NCBI GenBank assembly: GCA_902806595.1
Contig: CADCXC010000037.1
Span: forward strand, 2,790,001-2,854,000
Origin: Pyrenopolyporus hunteri
Lineage: Eukaryota; Ascomycota; Sordariomycetes; Xylariales; Hypoxylaceae
Direction of reading: 5' to 3'
Length of the DNA stretch: 64,000 bases
This document shows, in pieces, positions 37,618 to 50,151 of this stretch. The translations under genes were made by a program, and so were the position numbers. The stretch's first letter is position 1. The number at the start of each line of letters is the position of its first letter. The notes under the pieces are model-generated. The model was given only the letters and a program-made list of their open reading frames with translations, did no database searches and was not told where the DNA came from.

Positions 37618-40600
37618 TTATTTTTTTTTTTTAAATTTATTTCGAAACGTTAAATTCGTAAAATATATAAATACGTAAATCGTAAAATTTATCGAAATAT
37701 TATTAATAAAAAACTTTAACTAAACTTTTAATTTTATCGTTAAAAAAATAATCGTAAAATTTTTATATCTAATATTTTTTATTAAGTTATTTTTTTTATT
37801 TAATAAAATATTTAATATTTTTTTTTATTTTTAAAAAGTTTTATACGTTATTTATTTAATAATTTTTCGATTTTATCGAATTTATTTTTTATAAAATTTA
37901 ATTAAAATCGAAAAGTTTTCGATTATTAACGTAATAAAATTCGATAAAAAAAATATAAAAAATATTATAAATTTTTTAAAATTTAAAAAAAATTAATCGT
38001 ATCGTTATAAAAAAAATTACTTTTTATACTTTAAAAAAACCTAATATTTTTTTATTTAATTTTTTCGCCGGTTTTTTAATTTTAATATATTTCGTATTTA
38101 ACATTATTAATTATTTAATTTTATATTCGAGATTTTTTCGTGTTTTTTATTTATTTATTTTTTTATTTTAAATCGATTTTTTTAAAAATTATTTTTAATT
38201 TTTTTATAAATTTAAATTATTTAATAAAAATAAAATCGACTTTTAAAATTACGTAATTTTTTCGTAAATAAATTATATATAATAAAATAATAACCGTAAT
38301 TAACGTAAAATAAAAATATTTAAATAAAAAAAAAATAACGTTATTATAAATAAATTTAACCGTAAATAATAAGTTTTTTTAATTAAATATTTCGTAATTA
38401 ATAAACGTTCGTAAATAAATTTTAAAAATTTAATTTAATTTTTCGATTTAATTATCGATTTAAAAATAAAATACGATATTTATACGAAATTTAATTTTTA
38501 TTAATTTAAAGAAATTTTTTTATAAATAATTTATAAATTTAAAATTTTTATTAAAAATAATATCGAAAGATATATTATATAATCGTTAATAAATTTTAAC
38601 GAAAATTTTAATAAAATTTTTTATTTTTTTTTCGTTCGTTTTTAAAGATATAAAATATATTATTTTAATGAAAAAATTTATTATAATTTATATAAAATTA
38701 CAATTATTTAAAAATAAAAAATTAATAATAAAATTTATTATAATAATATTTTATAAAATATAATATAATTTTATAAATTATAAAATATTTAACGAAATAT
38801 ACTTCGAAGTTTTATTACGTTAATATTTTAAATAATTTCGTACGTATTTTTATATAATAATTTTTATATTTAATTATTAAAAATTATACGTAATAAATTT
38901 TAAAGTTTTATTTATATTTATATAATTAATTACTTTAATATTATATTTTAAATTAATTATTTCGTTTCGTAATATTATTAAAACTTATAATTTTTTTTTT
39001 ATATAATATATTTTTTTATATAATTATATTTTTTTTTAATTTCTTAAAATAATTTTAATAATTTTTATTTTTATAAACGACTTTTTTAATTCGAGTTATA
39101 AAATTCGCCGTTTATTTAAATATAAAAACATTTGCGAAACGTAAAAAAATATATATTATAATTAAAGTCGTAACGAATTTAAATTTTTTAAAATACGAAA
39201 AATATTTTTTTTTTAAAATCGATATAATCGATTAATTTTTAATTTCTTTTTTTTTAAATCGATATTAAAGTAATTTAAATAAAATATCGGTTTTTTCGTT
39301 TTATTTTTTCGAGTAATAATTTATAATAAAATTATAAAAAAATAAAAATTACGCCTATTTAATTTATTTTTTATTTAAAATTTTAACGGTAATAAAATAT
39401 ATTAAGTTTTAATAATTAAAATAAATCTTTATTTTATATTATACTTTTTTTAAATATTATCGCTATTTATTAAAAAAATTAACGATAATTAATAATTTTT
39501 TATTATATATTTTATAATTTATTTCGATTAAAAAAAATTTACGAAAATAAAAAATATATAAATGTAATTTATTATTTTACCCTTTTTAAAAAAAAACTAC
39601 GCTTAATATATAATCGAAAATATCGATTTTTATAAAAATTTAACGAAAAAAATTAAAATAAATAAAAATAAAAACCGTAATAAATTTATATTTTAATTTT
39701 TTAAAAATTATATTTATTTATAATATTTATTTTTAATTTTTTTTATTTTTTTCGTTTATAGAAATAATCGATTTTACGATAAATAAATAATTTTTTATAA
39801 ATTTTTAATAAAAATTAATAAAATTAATAAATTATTACGACTTTTTTAAAATTTTAAAAATTTCTTATAATAATATATATTTTATTTTATTAAATAATAT
39901 AAAAATTTTAAATAAATTTATAACGTAACTTAAATATTTAACTTCGTAAATAAATTAAAAACATTTTTTTAAATTTATCGTTAAATAATTATCGATAAAA
40001 CGTTAAAGTATTTTTTTAATTAATTAGTTATAAATTTTTTTAATATTAATATAAATAAAAAAATTATCGATATAAACGAAAAATCCGTTATCGATTATAT
40101 TTCGAAAAAAATTATTTATTATAATTTAAAAAATAATTAAAATGTTAATAAACTTAAATAATATAATTAAATATTCGAAAAATTCGTATTTATAACGAAA
40201 AATTATTTTTTATTTATCGCTTTTTTTAATATAAATTAAATTAAACTTAATTTTAAAATTAATTTTAATATATTATTAAATTATTTTAAATCGATTTTAA
40301 AATTTTATAATAAAAGGTAAAGGATATTTAATAAATATCGTAATAATATTAAATTTTTTATAATCGATAATAAAACGTAAAAAATTATTAAAATTTTTTT
40401 TATTTATAAATATTATAAAAACGGCGTAAAATAAAATAAATTTTCGAATTTTCCCGTTATTTAATATTTTTTTTAATTAAAGTTTTAAAATTTTAAATTT
40501 TCGTTTATTTATAACGTATAAAAATTTTTACGAAAAAATTTTACCTTTAATAAAATCGATTATATAATTTTACGATTAATAGTTAAAAAATTTTTATTTT

Positions 40601-40806
40601 ACGATTTTTATTATAATAAAAATAAAATTTTTAAACTTCGAAAAAATAAATTTTATTATTTTTTTTTATTTATTTATATTAAAAAAAATACGAAAGCGAT
40701 AAATTTTTTTATTTAAAATATTTTATTAATATAATTTTTTCGATAATAATTTAATAAAAATTTAATTTTATTTAAATCTACGAAAAAATTTTTTAAAAAA
40801 TATTAA

Positions 40807-40838
<32 letters not shown>

Positions 40839-43800
40839 ATTAAATATTATAACGATAATTTTAAAATTTAATCGAATAAAATAATTTTTTTAATATCGAA
40901 AAATAACAAATTCGATATAATATTTTTTTTTTTAAAAAAAAATTAAATTATTCTATATTATTATAAATTTAAAAATTATTTATTTAATTAAAAATAATTT
41001 TTAAATTTATATTTTAAATATTAATATTATAAATATATCTACTTTTAAATTTTAAAAAATTATAATTTTATATTTTTTATTATTATATATAAAAATTATA
41101 ATTATAAAAAATTTAAAGTCGAATTTTAATTTAAAAATATATTTTTTTCGCGGTTTATTATTTACGTTTATTTATTATTTTATCGTATAAATATAAATTA
41201 AAGTATTTAAATTCGATTTTAAAATTCGATGTAATATAACGTCGAAATTTATTAAAAATTCGAATCGAATTTATTAATTTCGAAAATTTAAAATTTTTAA
41301 ATATTCGTTAAAACCGTAATTATTTTAATTTTTTTCGTAATCGACGAAAAAAGTATTTTTTTTTTCGTACGAATTTTTTTTACGACGGAAATTTTTTTAA
41401 AAAATGTTAGTAAATTTTTATTATCGACGTTTTTTTTAACGAAATAAACGAAGGTTTAATAATTATTTTTATTATAATATTAATAAATTACGTTATTTTT
41501 TTAACGTTTATTAATAATAATTTAATTTATTTTTTTAATGTATTTCGGTTAATAATTTATTTTTTATTTTTAAATTTTAATTTAAATTTATTATTATTTT
41601 TAAAACGATTTTATATTTTTAAAAATCGATCGAAATTTAAATTAAAATAAATTTTTTTTTCGTAGAAATAATAACTCGATTTCGAATATTTTTATATCGA
41701 AACGAATTTATTTTTTATTAAAAACTTTAAATTTATTATTATATTTTTATATACGTATTCGATTTTTTCGATAACGTTAATAAAATTTATATTATTTTCG
41801 AAAAATTTTTCGAATCGAAAATATATTAATTTAGTGATTTTATTTAATAAAATTTAAATAATTAAAATTTAATAAATAATATTAAATTAATTTATTACGT
41901 TATTAAAATTTATAAATTTAATTAAATAAGTTAAAATATTTTTTTTATATTTAAAAATTTTTATAATTTAAATATTATAATATTTTTTCGATAAATTTTT
42001 AAATTTTAAATATATAATTTTTTTATAAATAAATTATATATTTTATAAATATATACGTTTAATTAAAGTAAATCGTTATTAATATTATTATTAAATTTTA
42101 TTTATTAATAATAATTTTATTTAATTAATATATATAATATTATTAATAAAATTTTCGATATAAATTTTTAAATAAAATTTTATTTTTATTTATTATAATT
42201 TAAACTTTAATAAATTTTTATTATTATAAATAATAAGTTTATTAAAATAAATTAAAGTAATCGTAGTAATAACGGAAGTTAATATATATTTCGAAAAAAG
42301 TTAAAGAAATTTTAAATTTTTTTTTTTTTCGAAGTTTTAACGCGAAAGTTTTTTTAAATTATTAAAATTTAATAGTAGGGATTTTTAAGATAGTTTTTTT
42401 AAAAGATTTTCGTAATTTTCTTTATTATTGTTTTTATTTAAATTTTTAAAATTTTTTAAGGTTATTTTATTTTTTTTAAAAAACGCGTTTTTATTTTTTT
42501 TAAATATTATAAAATCGATTTTAATTAAAATTTATTCGTATTAATATATTTCGACTTTTTAATTTTTTTTAATACGTATTATTATTAAATTAATTTAAAA
42601 TAATCTTTTTAAAATTTTAATAATTTATTTAAAAAATATATAACGTATTTCGAAGTTAAAATATTTAAACGACGAATTTCGAATAAAAAAAAAATACGTA
42701 AAAATCGTAAATCGATAATTTTAAAAACTTTAAAAAGAAAATTCGATAATAACTTTTTTTTTTATACTTTTAATTATCGAATTTACGTTTAAAAGTTAAT
42801 TTTTAACTTATTTAATAATAAATTTAATAATAATTTAAATAATAAATATTTTAAATTTTTTTATTTATAAACGAATTTTTTTATCGAATTATTAAAAGTT
42901 TATATATTTTTTAATTAAAAATTAATTAATTTATAACTTTTTTTTTTAATTTAAAAATCGAAACGATTTTATATAATTATTTATAAAATTTAATTTTATT
43001 AAAGTTAAACGAAATAATTTTTTTATTATTTAATTTAAACTTATAATTTTATAATTATTTATTTTTTAATTTATTATTATTTAACGAATTTAATAATTAT
43101 AATTTATATTTTTTTAAAAAATATTTAATTATTTTCGATTATTTATCGTTAAAATTTAACAATTTATTATTTCGTAATTTTTACGTTTATTTTTTATATT
43201 ATAATAATTACTTCGTAAATTTTTCGAAAATATTAATAATAATTTATTAATTATTATTAATTTTCGCGATATTAATTATTTATCGAAATAACGAAATTTT
43301 TTAAAATATTATAAATTTCGTTTATTTAATTATATAAGTAAATAAACCATTCGAATAAATTTAAAATTATTATATCGATAATTTTAATTTTCGAAATTTT
43401 TTTTATTATTAAATTATAACTTTAAAAATAATATAATACGAAAAATTAATTTTCGAATATATAAAGTTTTTTTATAATAATAAATTAAATAAAAAAAAGT
43501 TTAAAAATATTAAAACGTATTAAAAATTTCGTTTTTTAACGATTACGAATATAAAATTTATAAAAATATTATAAAAGTCGAAAAAAAATCGTTAATTTAA
43601 TTTAAATGTTAAATTATTCGAATAAATATATAAATTTTCGTAAAAAAAATATTTTTTTTTCGAAATAATTTATTATAATTTTTTCGAAATTTATTTAAAA
43701 TTATATAATAAAAATATCCGTAAATAACGATATAAATTTATAAATAATAAAATAAAAATCGTTTAAAAAAATAATCGATTTTTTATTCGAAATTTTTTAT

Positions 43801-44039
43801 TTTAATGAAATTTTTTACGAAATAATTATTATCGCAACTTCGATATAAATACGTCGTTTCGTTAAAAAAATAAATAATAATAATTATAATATATTTTAAA
43901 AATTATTCGAAATCGAAAAAATAAAAATCGTTATAAATTATTAATTTAAAATATTAATAAAATATAATAAATAAAAATAATTTCGTTAAATACGTATTAT
44001 ATTTAAAGATATATTTTTTTTAAAAAAAAAAAATTATTT

Positions 44040-44332
44040 TATAATAAAAACTTTTAATAAAAAATTTAAACTATATTAAATTTATTTAATAATTTTTTTT
44101 AATTTTAAAAATTATAATTTTTTTTTTTTAATAAAAATAAAAACTTTTAAATATAAAATATTAATTTAAATCGATATCGAAAACGCTTTAACCGTTCGAT
44201 AAATTTATTAATTATAAATACATATATTATAAAGGTTATTAAGTTATTTCTTTTATTAATAAATAGTCTACAATTATCCCTTACTGTTTAAGGCTTGCAT
44301 CATTTTCGTATACGGCCTTGGCACGTATGACA
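44040..44332. repeat. right LTR (293 bp), partly un-RIPed
   Basis: Direct repeat of the left LTR. Its last 85 bases or so keep CA, CC and GG dinucleotides (for example ACGGCCTTGGCACG), so this part preserves the pre-RIP sequence of the element. It ends in CA, the canonical LTR terminus. Confidence 0.85.
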
Positions 44333-44337
44333 GGTAT
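44333..44337. repeat. 5-bp target-site duplication (right copy), GGTAT
   Basis: Exact copy of 37321-37325, directly abutting the CA end of the right LTR. Confidence 0.75.
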
Positions 44338-44522
44338 ATATAAAATACATTACGTAGGTAGGTATGGCATAAGTACGAGGCTTTCGAATCGACTTCCTTA
44401 GATTTAGAAGGCAATTACACCTGAAATTTTTGTATTTATATTGCCCTTATATTGGATGAATTTGTGCTCTATATCGATCAGAGAACCCAGCACCCACAGG
44501 CTGAGCCTCAGTTTGTTAATCC

Positions 44523-45383
44523 CTAAACAACTACTTTTCGCTTCCCTAGGTCATATTTGTCACCGCTTTTCAGAAAGTAGAAAATCGACGAGCTATCCGG
44601 GAGGTGCTTCAAATCACTTCCCTCTCTGGACCAAAAACCCCCATCGTAAATAATCACGTACGTGCCACGATACACCTCCGCATCGTTCTTCGACACGATG
44701 AGCGCGGTATTCTCATCAATAGCAATACCCAGCAGCTCCGGCCGGACCTTGAGGATGTCGAACATATCGAACTGGCGGTTCCGCACCAGCACGTGCTGGT
44801 CGATCGCAGCGTTCTTCAGGAACCCGAAACCCACCTGGTGGTCGCCCACGAGGATCTGGTTATTCGCCGTGTCGCCGCGCGCCAGGAAACTCCCCTGGAT
44901 CGACGCGCCCGCCGAGCTCCCGCTGACAACGCCCCCCCGACCGAGCACCTCGTGGAACAGGCGCTCGGTGAGCGTGCCGGCGTACGCGTCGACCAGGCGC
45001 CACTGGCGCCCGCCGCCGAAGAACACGCCCCGGGCGGCGCGCAGCGGGGCCGCGAACGCCTCCGTGTCGGCGACCCCGCGGTCGTACGTGTGCAGCACCG
45101 TGACGTTCCGCGCGCCGAGCCGCCGGAACGTGCCCGCGCCCGCCGCGTCGTCGTCGTACTCGGCGCTGCCCTCGGCCGTCGGGATCGTGACGAGCGGCGC
45201 GTCCGGACCCCCCGCCAGGGCTATGATGCGCCGGTAGATCGCGTCGTCTTGCGCGTTCCCGCCTACGATCACCAGCGTCCCGTTCTCCGGCCCCACGTAC
45301 GGGGAATCCTGGCGCTCCGCGATGGGGCTTGCGCGGGCGAGGGCGGCGAGAGCTAGCAGCGAGGTCTGGATGAGGCCTTTCAT
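44523..45383 (-). CDS. secreted cyanophycinase-like protein (peptidase S51 family)
   Basis: Intronless, 286 aa from the Met at 45383; an upstream in-frame Met at 45437 would bury the signal peptide, so the inner one is chosen. Residues 1-19 form a signal peptide (MKGLIQTSLLALAALARA). S51 features are VIVGGNAQDD near residue 38, FFGGGRQW (121-128), and the nucleophile elbow GSSAGAS with Ser157, equal to the GTSAGA Ser of bacterial cyanophycinase. Family members are serine exopeptidases that release dipeptides; true cyanophycin is a bacterial polymer, so the fungal substrate is unknown and may be microbial or a beta-aspartyl peptide. The coding sequence is very GC-rich (runs of GCC/GCG/CGC around 44880-45300), in sharp contrast to the RIP island that ends 190 bases from its stop. 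The gene points toward the element. Confidence 0.85.
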   Translation of the reverse strand: MKGLIQTSLLALAALARASPIAERQDSPYVGPENGTLVIVGGNAQDDAIYRRIIALAGGPDAPLVTIPTAEGSAEYDDDAAGAGTFRRLGARNVTVLHTYDRGVADTEAFAAPLRAARGVFFGGGRQWRLVDAYAGTLTERLFHEVLGRGGVVSGSSAGASIQGSFLARGDTANNQILVGDHQVGFGFLKNAAIDQHVLVRNRQFDMFDILKVRPELLGIAIDENTALIVSKNDAEVYRGTYVIIYDGGFWSREGSDLKHLPDSSSIFYFLKSGDKYDLGKRKVVV

Positions 45384-47125
45384 GGTTGCGGGGTGATGGA
45401 GGGGGTACGGAGAAAGTTTAGTAGACTGAATGGTCAAGAGTACCTGAGGTTTCGCTTATCCTGAATACTCCTGATCTTTATATACCCTAATCGGCTGTAA
45501 AAGAAAGATCCGATTACTTCCCCGCCCCCAAGAGTTGAATTAGCGAGACCTTCCTATTACATATTGTTTTCGACTCCGACAGCCAACCGGGTTGTTTAGT
45601 TCGATGTCGTGCAATGGAGACTATATATCGTCATGAATGGCGTATATTTTGAGGTGGATTGACTAGAGACCACCTAAAGTAAGGTACATGGAGTGGGAGA
45701 GCTATTGAGAAATGCTGATGCGGCTAGTAACCGAATGACTTACCTATCTATGAACAATACGAAACTAACTGCTGCCCTGAATATCCTGTGGGAGGTTCCT
45801 CTAACTATTTCCTATAGGGAATCAATTAAGAATTATCAAGGTAAGTAAATTAGAGGGGCAATAGGGGGGTCTAGTTCGCTCCATGGCCTTTTCGGGTAGG
45901 ATAATACGAGATTGCGTTTAATAACCGACTGGCTAAAGAATACCATTTAGTTTTGACCGAGTACTTCTTCTCTATGTTCTTAGGGCGAGAGTAGACTATT
46001 TTAAGATACCTGAGTATGAGATGTTTGCGAGTGTCTAGAGTTGTATGTTGAATGGATTCTCTAAGTGGTTCTGACAATTAGTTATATGTTTAGGGATCTG
46101 CCAAGCATCGATGAGAGTATGCGAGCGGGATATATGCCCAATTTCTATATTTTATTATATTCTCTTTGCGAAACGGGTTACCTACGTCTTATTGAAAGGG
46201 TGGTGAACGAAAGAATTAAGGTCGTTCATATATATCTACATGTATTTTCAGAACTTGAAAGCCGTGTGCTTTACTCATATCTTGATAGCGTATATGTTCT
46301 TGGTCGGCGACCCGTTGATTTTGACAATTGGGGAATATGATAGGAGCTTACCAGTTTTCAGCGAAGCACCAGTACCTACCTTAAGAGTGATCCTATAGGT
46401 GACGCGCTTATAGTGACATGTAATACATGAACCGCGATGTGTTACGTCTATCATCCTTGAGAATTAACCGCAGAAATACTGATATAGACGGCGATTGATA
46501 TTATCTACCTAGATTTCCAAGTTAAATTTGCGGATATACGTAAAATTATATCACATAAGAGCTGACAAGAGAGGCTTGCATAGTGGCGCATCATCTCGGG
46601 ACCGATAGGATAGAGTTCACGAAAGCAGAGACTCCGGAGATACTATTGGGTGGTAACTAGTCCTGGCTAACCCATTGGAACAGCGAAAAGCCCCAATTGG
46701 CCTAAATATGCCAGGCCCGGCAGCCACCCGCTCTGCTAGTCTTAGATGTAGTTTGTTTGGATTCGGTAGGCTTGTGGCCGGGTTCTGAAGCGCTACCACA
46801 TCGCAAACCCAATCTCGCGTGGGGAGAGCTCACGGCGGCCGTCAGCATGCGCAGCATGTAGGTAATCAAAACCCTGTCTTACGCCGAGGATCCTTGCTGG
46901 GCTTTCCTCCAAAAACACACGTCCTCCCCCCGACCCCCTGATTTCCCCTCATTTGAAGCACCCGGCGCCCACCTATGAGGCGAGGCATTCTACCGGATCA
47001 GCCTACACATTTGGCCCATTCCGGATAACTAGCACCCCTAATTCGAGCAGCTCGATCGGCCTATGCTGTGGTCGGCAATCTCTGTAGGGTAGCATGGGTG
47101 GACGATAAGGGAGCGAATAGATAAA
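45384..47125. other. divergent intergenic region, S51 gene to MFS gene
   Basis: About 1.7 kb shared as upstream region by the S51 gene (-) and the transporter (+). No gene seen; it is AT-rich at 45900-46560 and more balanced near the transporter start. Confidence 0.6.
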
Positions 47126-48946
47126 ATGAACACGCGAGCCCACCACTACGGTACTTTCGCAAATGCTTCCCCAGAGAGCGCCAGCCCTGCGGACGCCGCT
47201 GGTGTAACAGACCTCGATACGACGACAACAATGGCGACTCCTGGTAAGGCGCCGTCGAAGTCTGGCGACGCCGAACTCACGTTGGCCGAGGCCATTCAGC
47301 AAGAACATGGCCTCAGCTTCTGGCAGGCGGCGATGTTGTACCCGAAGGCGGTGGGCTGGTCGGCGTTTGTGTCGATAGGTGTCATTATGCTGGCTTTCGA
47401 TCCGCAGATTATCGGGAACATGTTCGCTATGCCCCAATTCCAAAAGGATTTTGGGTTTGAATTAGATGGCGAAGTACGCAGTTTGTCTATTTAGTGCTTC
47501 TCGCCGAGACTTTGAAGAGAAAGAAACTAACGCGCAATCCCTTCTACCAGTATGTCATTCCAGCAGCATGGCAGACGGGCTTGTCATTGGGCAATCCCCT
47601 CGGACAGGTCGTCGGCGCATTGTTTTCCGCATACCCCCTGGAATTATTCGGCCGCAAGTGGACCTTCTTCGGCTGCATTCTGCTGACGGCGTGTCTCGTC
47701 TTCATCCAATTCTTCGCGCGCTCCCTCCAGGTTCTGCTCGTGGGCGAGCTGCTAGGCGGGCTCGTATTAGGTTGCTTCGTCGTCATCGGCCCGACGTACG
47801 CTTCCGAGGTCTGTCCCATGGCGCTCCGTGGATATCTAACGAGTTACACCAACCTCTGCTTCGTCACGGGCCAGCTCCTCGGAAACGGCATCACCGCCGG
47901 GACCGCCCCGATCGAGAATCATTGGGCGTATAGCATTCCGTTCGCCCTGCAGTGGTTCTGGGTTGTGATTATCATCCCCGGCATTTTCTTCATCCCGGAA
48001 TCGCCGTGGTGGCTGGTGCGCAAAGGCAAGACTGAGGAGGCCAGAGATGCCCTGCGCCGGCTGGCATCTTCGAAGGTGGACGTCGATGCGACGTTGGCTG
48101 TTATCGCCGAGACAGATCGTCTTGAATTGGAGATGGAAGCCGGTAGCACTTATTTGGATACCGTAAAAGGGGTCAATCTGCGGCGAACTGAGATTTCTAC
48201 CGGCGTGTACACTACGCAGGTTCTGAGCGGCATCTACCTGATCAACTACGGTACCTATTTCTTCGAGCAAGCAGGGCTGCCGACTCAGGATGCGTTTTAC
48301 ATGGGCATTGGTTTCTTAGGTTAGTGATAATGAGATATCTCGTCTTACATTACGCTGGTAAGTGCCGTTTGAGATCGCGAGGCTAACATAACACGAATTT
48401 CTAGGCGTGGGTTGGGTCTGCACCGTCCTATCGTGGTTCCTCATTGCCCGCTTCGGTCGGAGACGTATTTTCAACGTCGGTCTTTCTGTTCTCATCATTT
48501 TAATGTTCGTCATCGGCATCCTGGACAGTATTCCGGGCCGGCCCTCGGGCGTGGCTTGGGCCGAGAGCTCGCTAATGCTGATCTGGAACGGCGCGTACGA
48601 CCTATCCGTCGGACCTATCACCTTCGTGATTCTGGGAGAATGTTCCGCGACACGTGTCCGATCTAAGACAATCGCGGTAGCTACGGCGATCCAGGCAATT
48701 TTCGGGATAGCGATGACGGTTGCGATCCCGTACATGATCAATCCGGCGGAGGCTAATATGCAGGGCAAACTCGGATATTTCTTTGGTGGGTTGGGTGTCT
48801 TCTGTCTCATCTGGTCCTATTTCCGCGTCCCTGAAACGATGGGAAGGACTTACGAAGAGCTGGATCTGCTGTTCGATAGAAAGGTTCCGGCCAGGCAGTT
48901 CAAAAACTACCAGGTGGATGTTACCGCTATTTCAGCTGAGAGTTGA
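47126..48946 (+). CDS. MFS sugar transporter, alpha-glucoside:H+ symporter type
   Basis: Exons 47126-47473, 47551-48319 and 48405-48946 give 552 aa. It is a plasma-membrane sugar porter with 12 expected TM segments. Signatures are FGRKW after TM2 (about 149-153), PESPWWLVRKGK in the central loop (265-276), and FGRRR and PETMGRTYEELD (from 515) toward the C-terminus. PESPWWLVRKG and the long cytosolic N-terminus (about 75 aa, with AEAIQQEHGLSFWQA) are typical of fungal maltose/alpha-glucoside permeases rather than hexose carriers. Substrate is inferred from the subfamily only. Introns are 77 and 85 nt with CTAAC sites. It is divergent from the S51 gene, with which it could share control. Confidence 0.9.
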
Positions 48947-50151
48947 GCTGATTAACCTGGGGAATCCTGCATTGTTGGCGCATCCTACGCCTACGATTAT
49001 AATGTAGTATTGTCAGAACTTATAACCTACGTCTAACTTCCGGGGAAACTGATTCCGTACTACGGAGCCTCTTATCCTAACCCCCGAGATGCCTCGGCAA
49101 TAATAATAACATAATATTATATCTCGAAAGATCATTGAACGTAATTGTATGAGTTTGATCGCCACCTCAAAAGAAAACCGACTTGGATTCCTGGATATGT
49201 GCCTGACATGGGATTGCGGCCTTAAAATGTACGAAAAGGGAAATGTATGGGGAGACACTGCTACCCATGTCAAGGATTCGAGTCGGTCTATCAACCGGTG
49301 TAGTGCATTGTGCAAGGAACCAATAAGGGCTAGAACACGCTCAATTAAATCAACGAAGTAGGAATCTAGGTAACATGACCTCTTCAGGTTTCCAAGCCGC
49401 ACGGAATGACATAACGAAAGAGGCTTGTCACATTCATCCTTGAGTAATTAAGCGAAGAGGTTGAGTTTGTGCCTGAGGAAAGAAGAGCAGAAAGGAAATG
49501 AGACCGACCTATTTCCCGGGTACCTTACCTTAGAGATAGGTTGTCTTGGAGACTTATCACGCTACTCTATAGCACTATAGGTGCATATCTAGCCTTTCTT
49601 AAACCCCTTTTTATAGCTATAATCGACCTCAACTCCTATCTAACTTGATATTTCGATTGGAGCCACCTCAGCTTCGCAGATATGATTGTGCTATGTTATA
49701 ACCTATAAGTAAATACAATATCATGTTGGAATATTTTTGAAATGTGCCCTCGAAATTCTTCCACAATACCGTTTGATTAGCTGGCAGACAAGGGTTCCGG
49801 CTGGAAAACTGGACCGTAACTCCACATCGTGACTTGTTTAAATATTGCACACAGCCCCCTAAAATCTTGGCGGTGACATTATTTCCCCCAGTCAGAGAGG
49901 CGAAGGCTTCTGGTTACTACCCGTGTATGTACTGGGAAGCTCGTCAGCTGAGGCTAAACGTTCTATTACTAGCGTCGATTCCTTATAAGGCGGATGTGAT
50001 TTAAAACGCCGTAATTCGTTCGATATTCCCGTTTCCTGCTTCCCGTTCACACAATTGGCCTATGATCTTTCCTTGGCGCGTTTCCGAGGATATCACTGGT
50101 ATAAGTTATGTTCCTATACGCACCTGATTGCGGACGACGACGACGAGCACA
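48947..50151. other. intergenic, MFS to CorA-like gene
   Basis: No gene seen on either strand; short unconvincing frames only. Confidence 0.6.

Larger units (their letters stand above)
37326..44332. mobile_element. LTR retrotransposon, RIP-inactivated, 7.0 kb
   Basis: Two direct repeats of 292 and 293 bp (LTRs) bound about 6.4 kb of internal sequence, with a 5-bp target duplication. The interior is extremely AT-rich and has no open frame of note. Almost every remaining C is followed by G, the mark of exhaustive RIP (C to T on both strands). Size and the 5-bp duplication fit a Ty3/gypsy or Ty1/copia element; gag-pol motifs are erased, so superfamily is unknown. Orientation is unclear: a T13 run directly follows the left LTR (a polypurine tract on the minus strand), while an A12 run lies about 7 bp before the right LTR. 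No host gene lies inside. It was certainly once repeated, since RIP acts only on duplicated DNA. Confidence 0.88.

Noticed and set aside
37618..44039. Search for residual coding frames or a centromere-like AT region
   Set aside because: No long frame exists, and flanking LTRs with a target duplication explain the AT-rich block as a RIP-mutated element.
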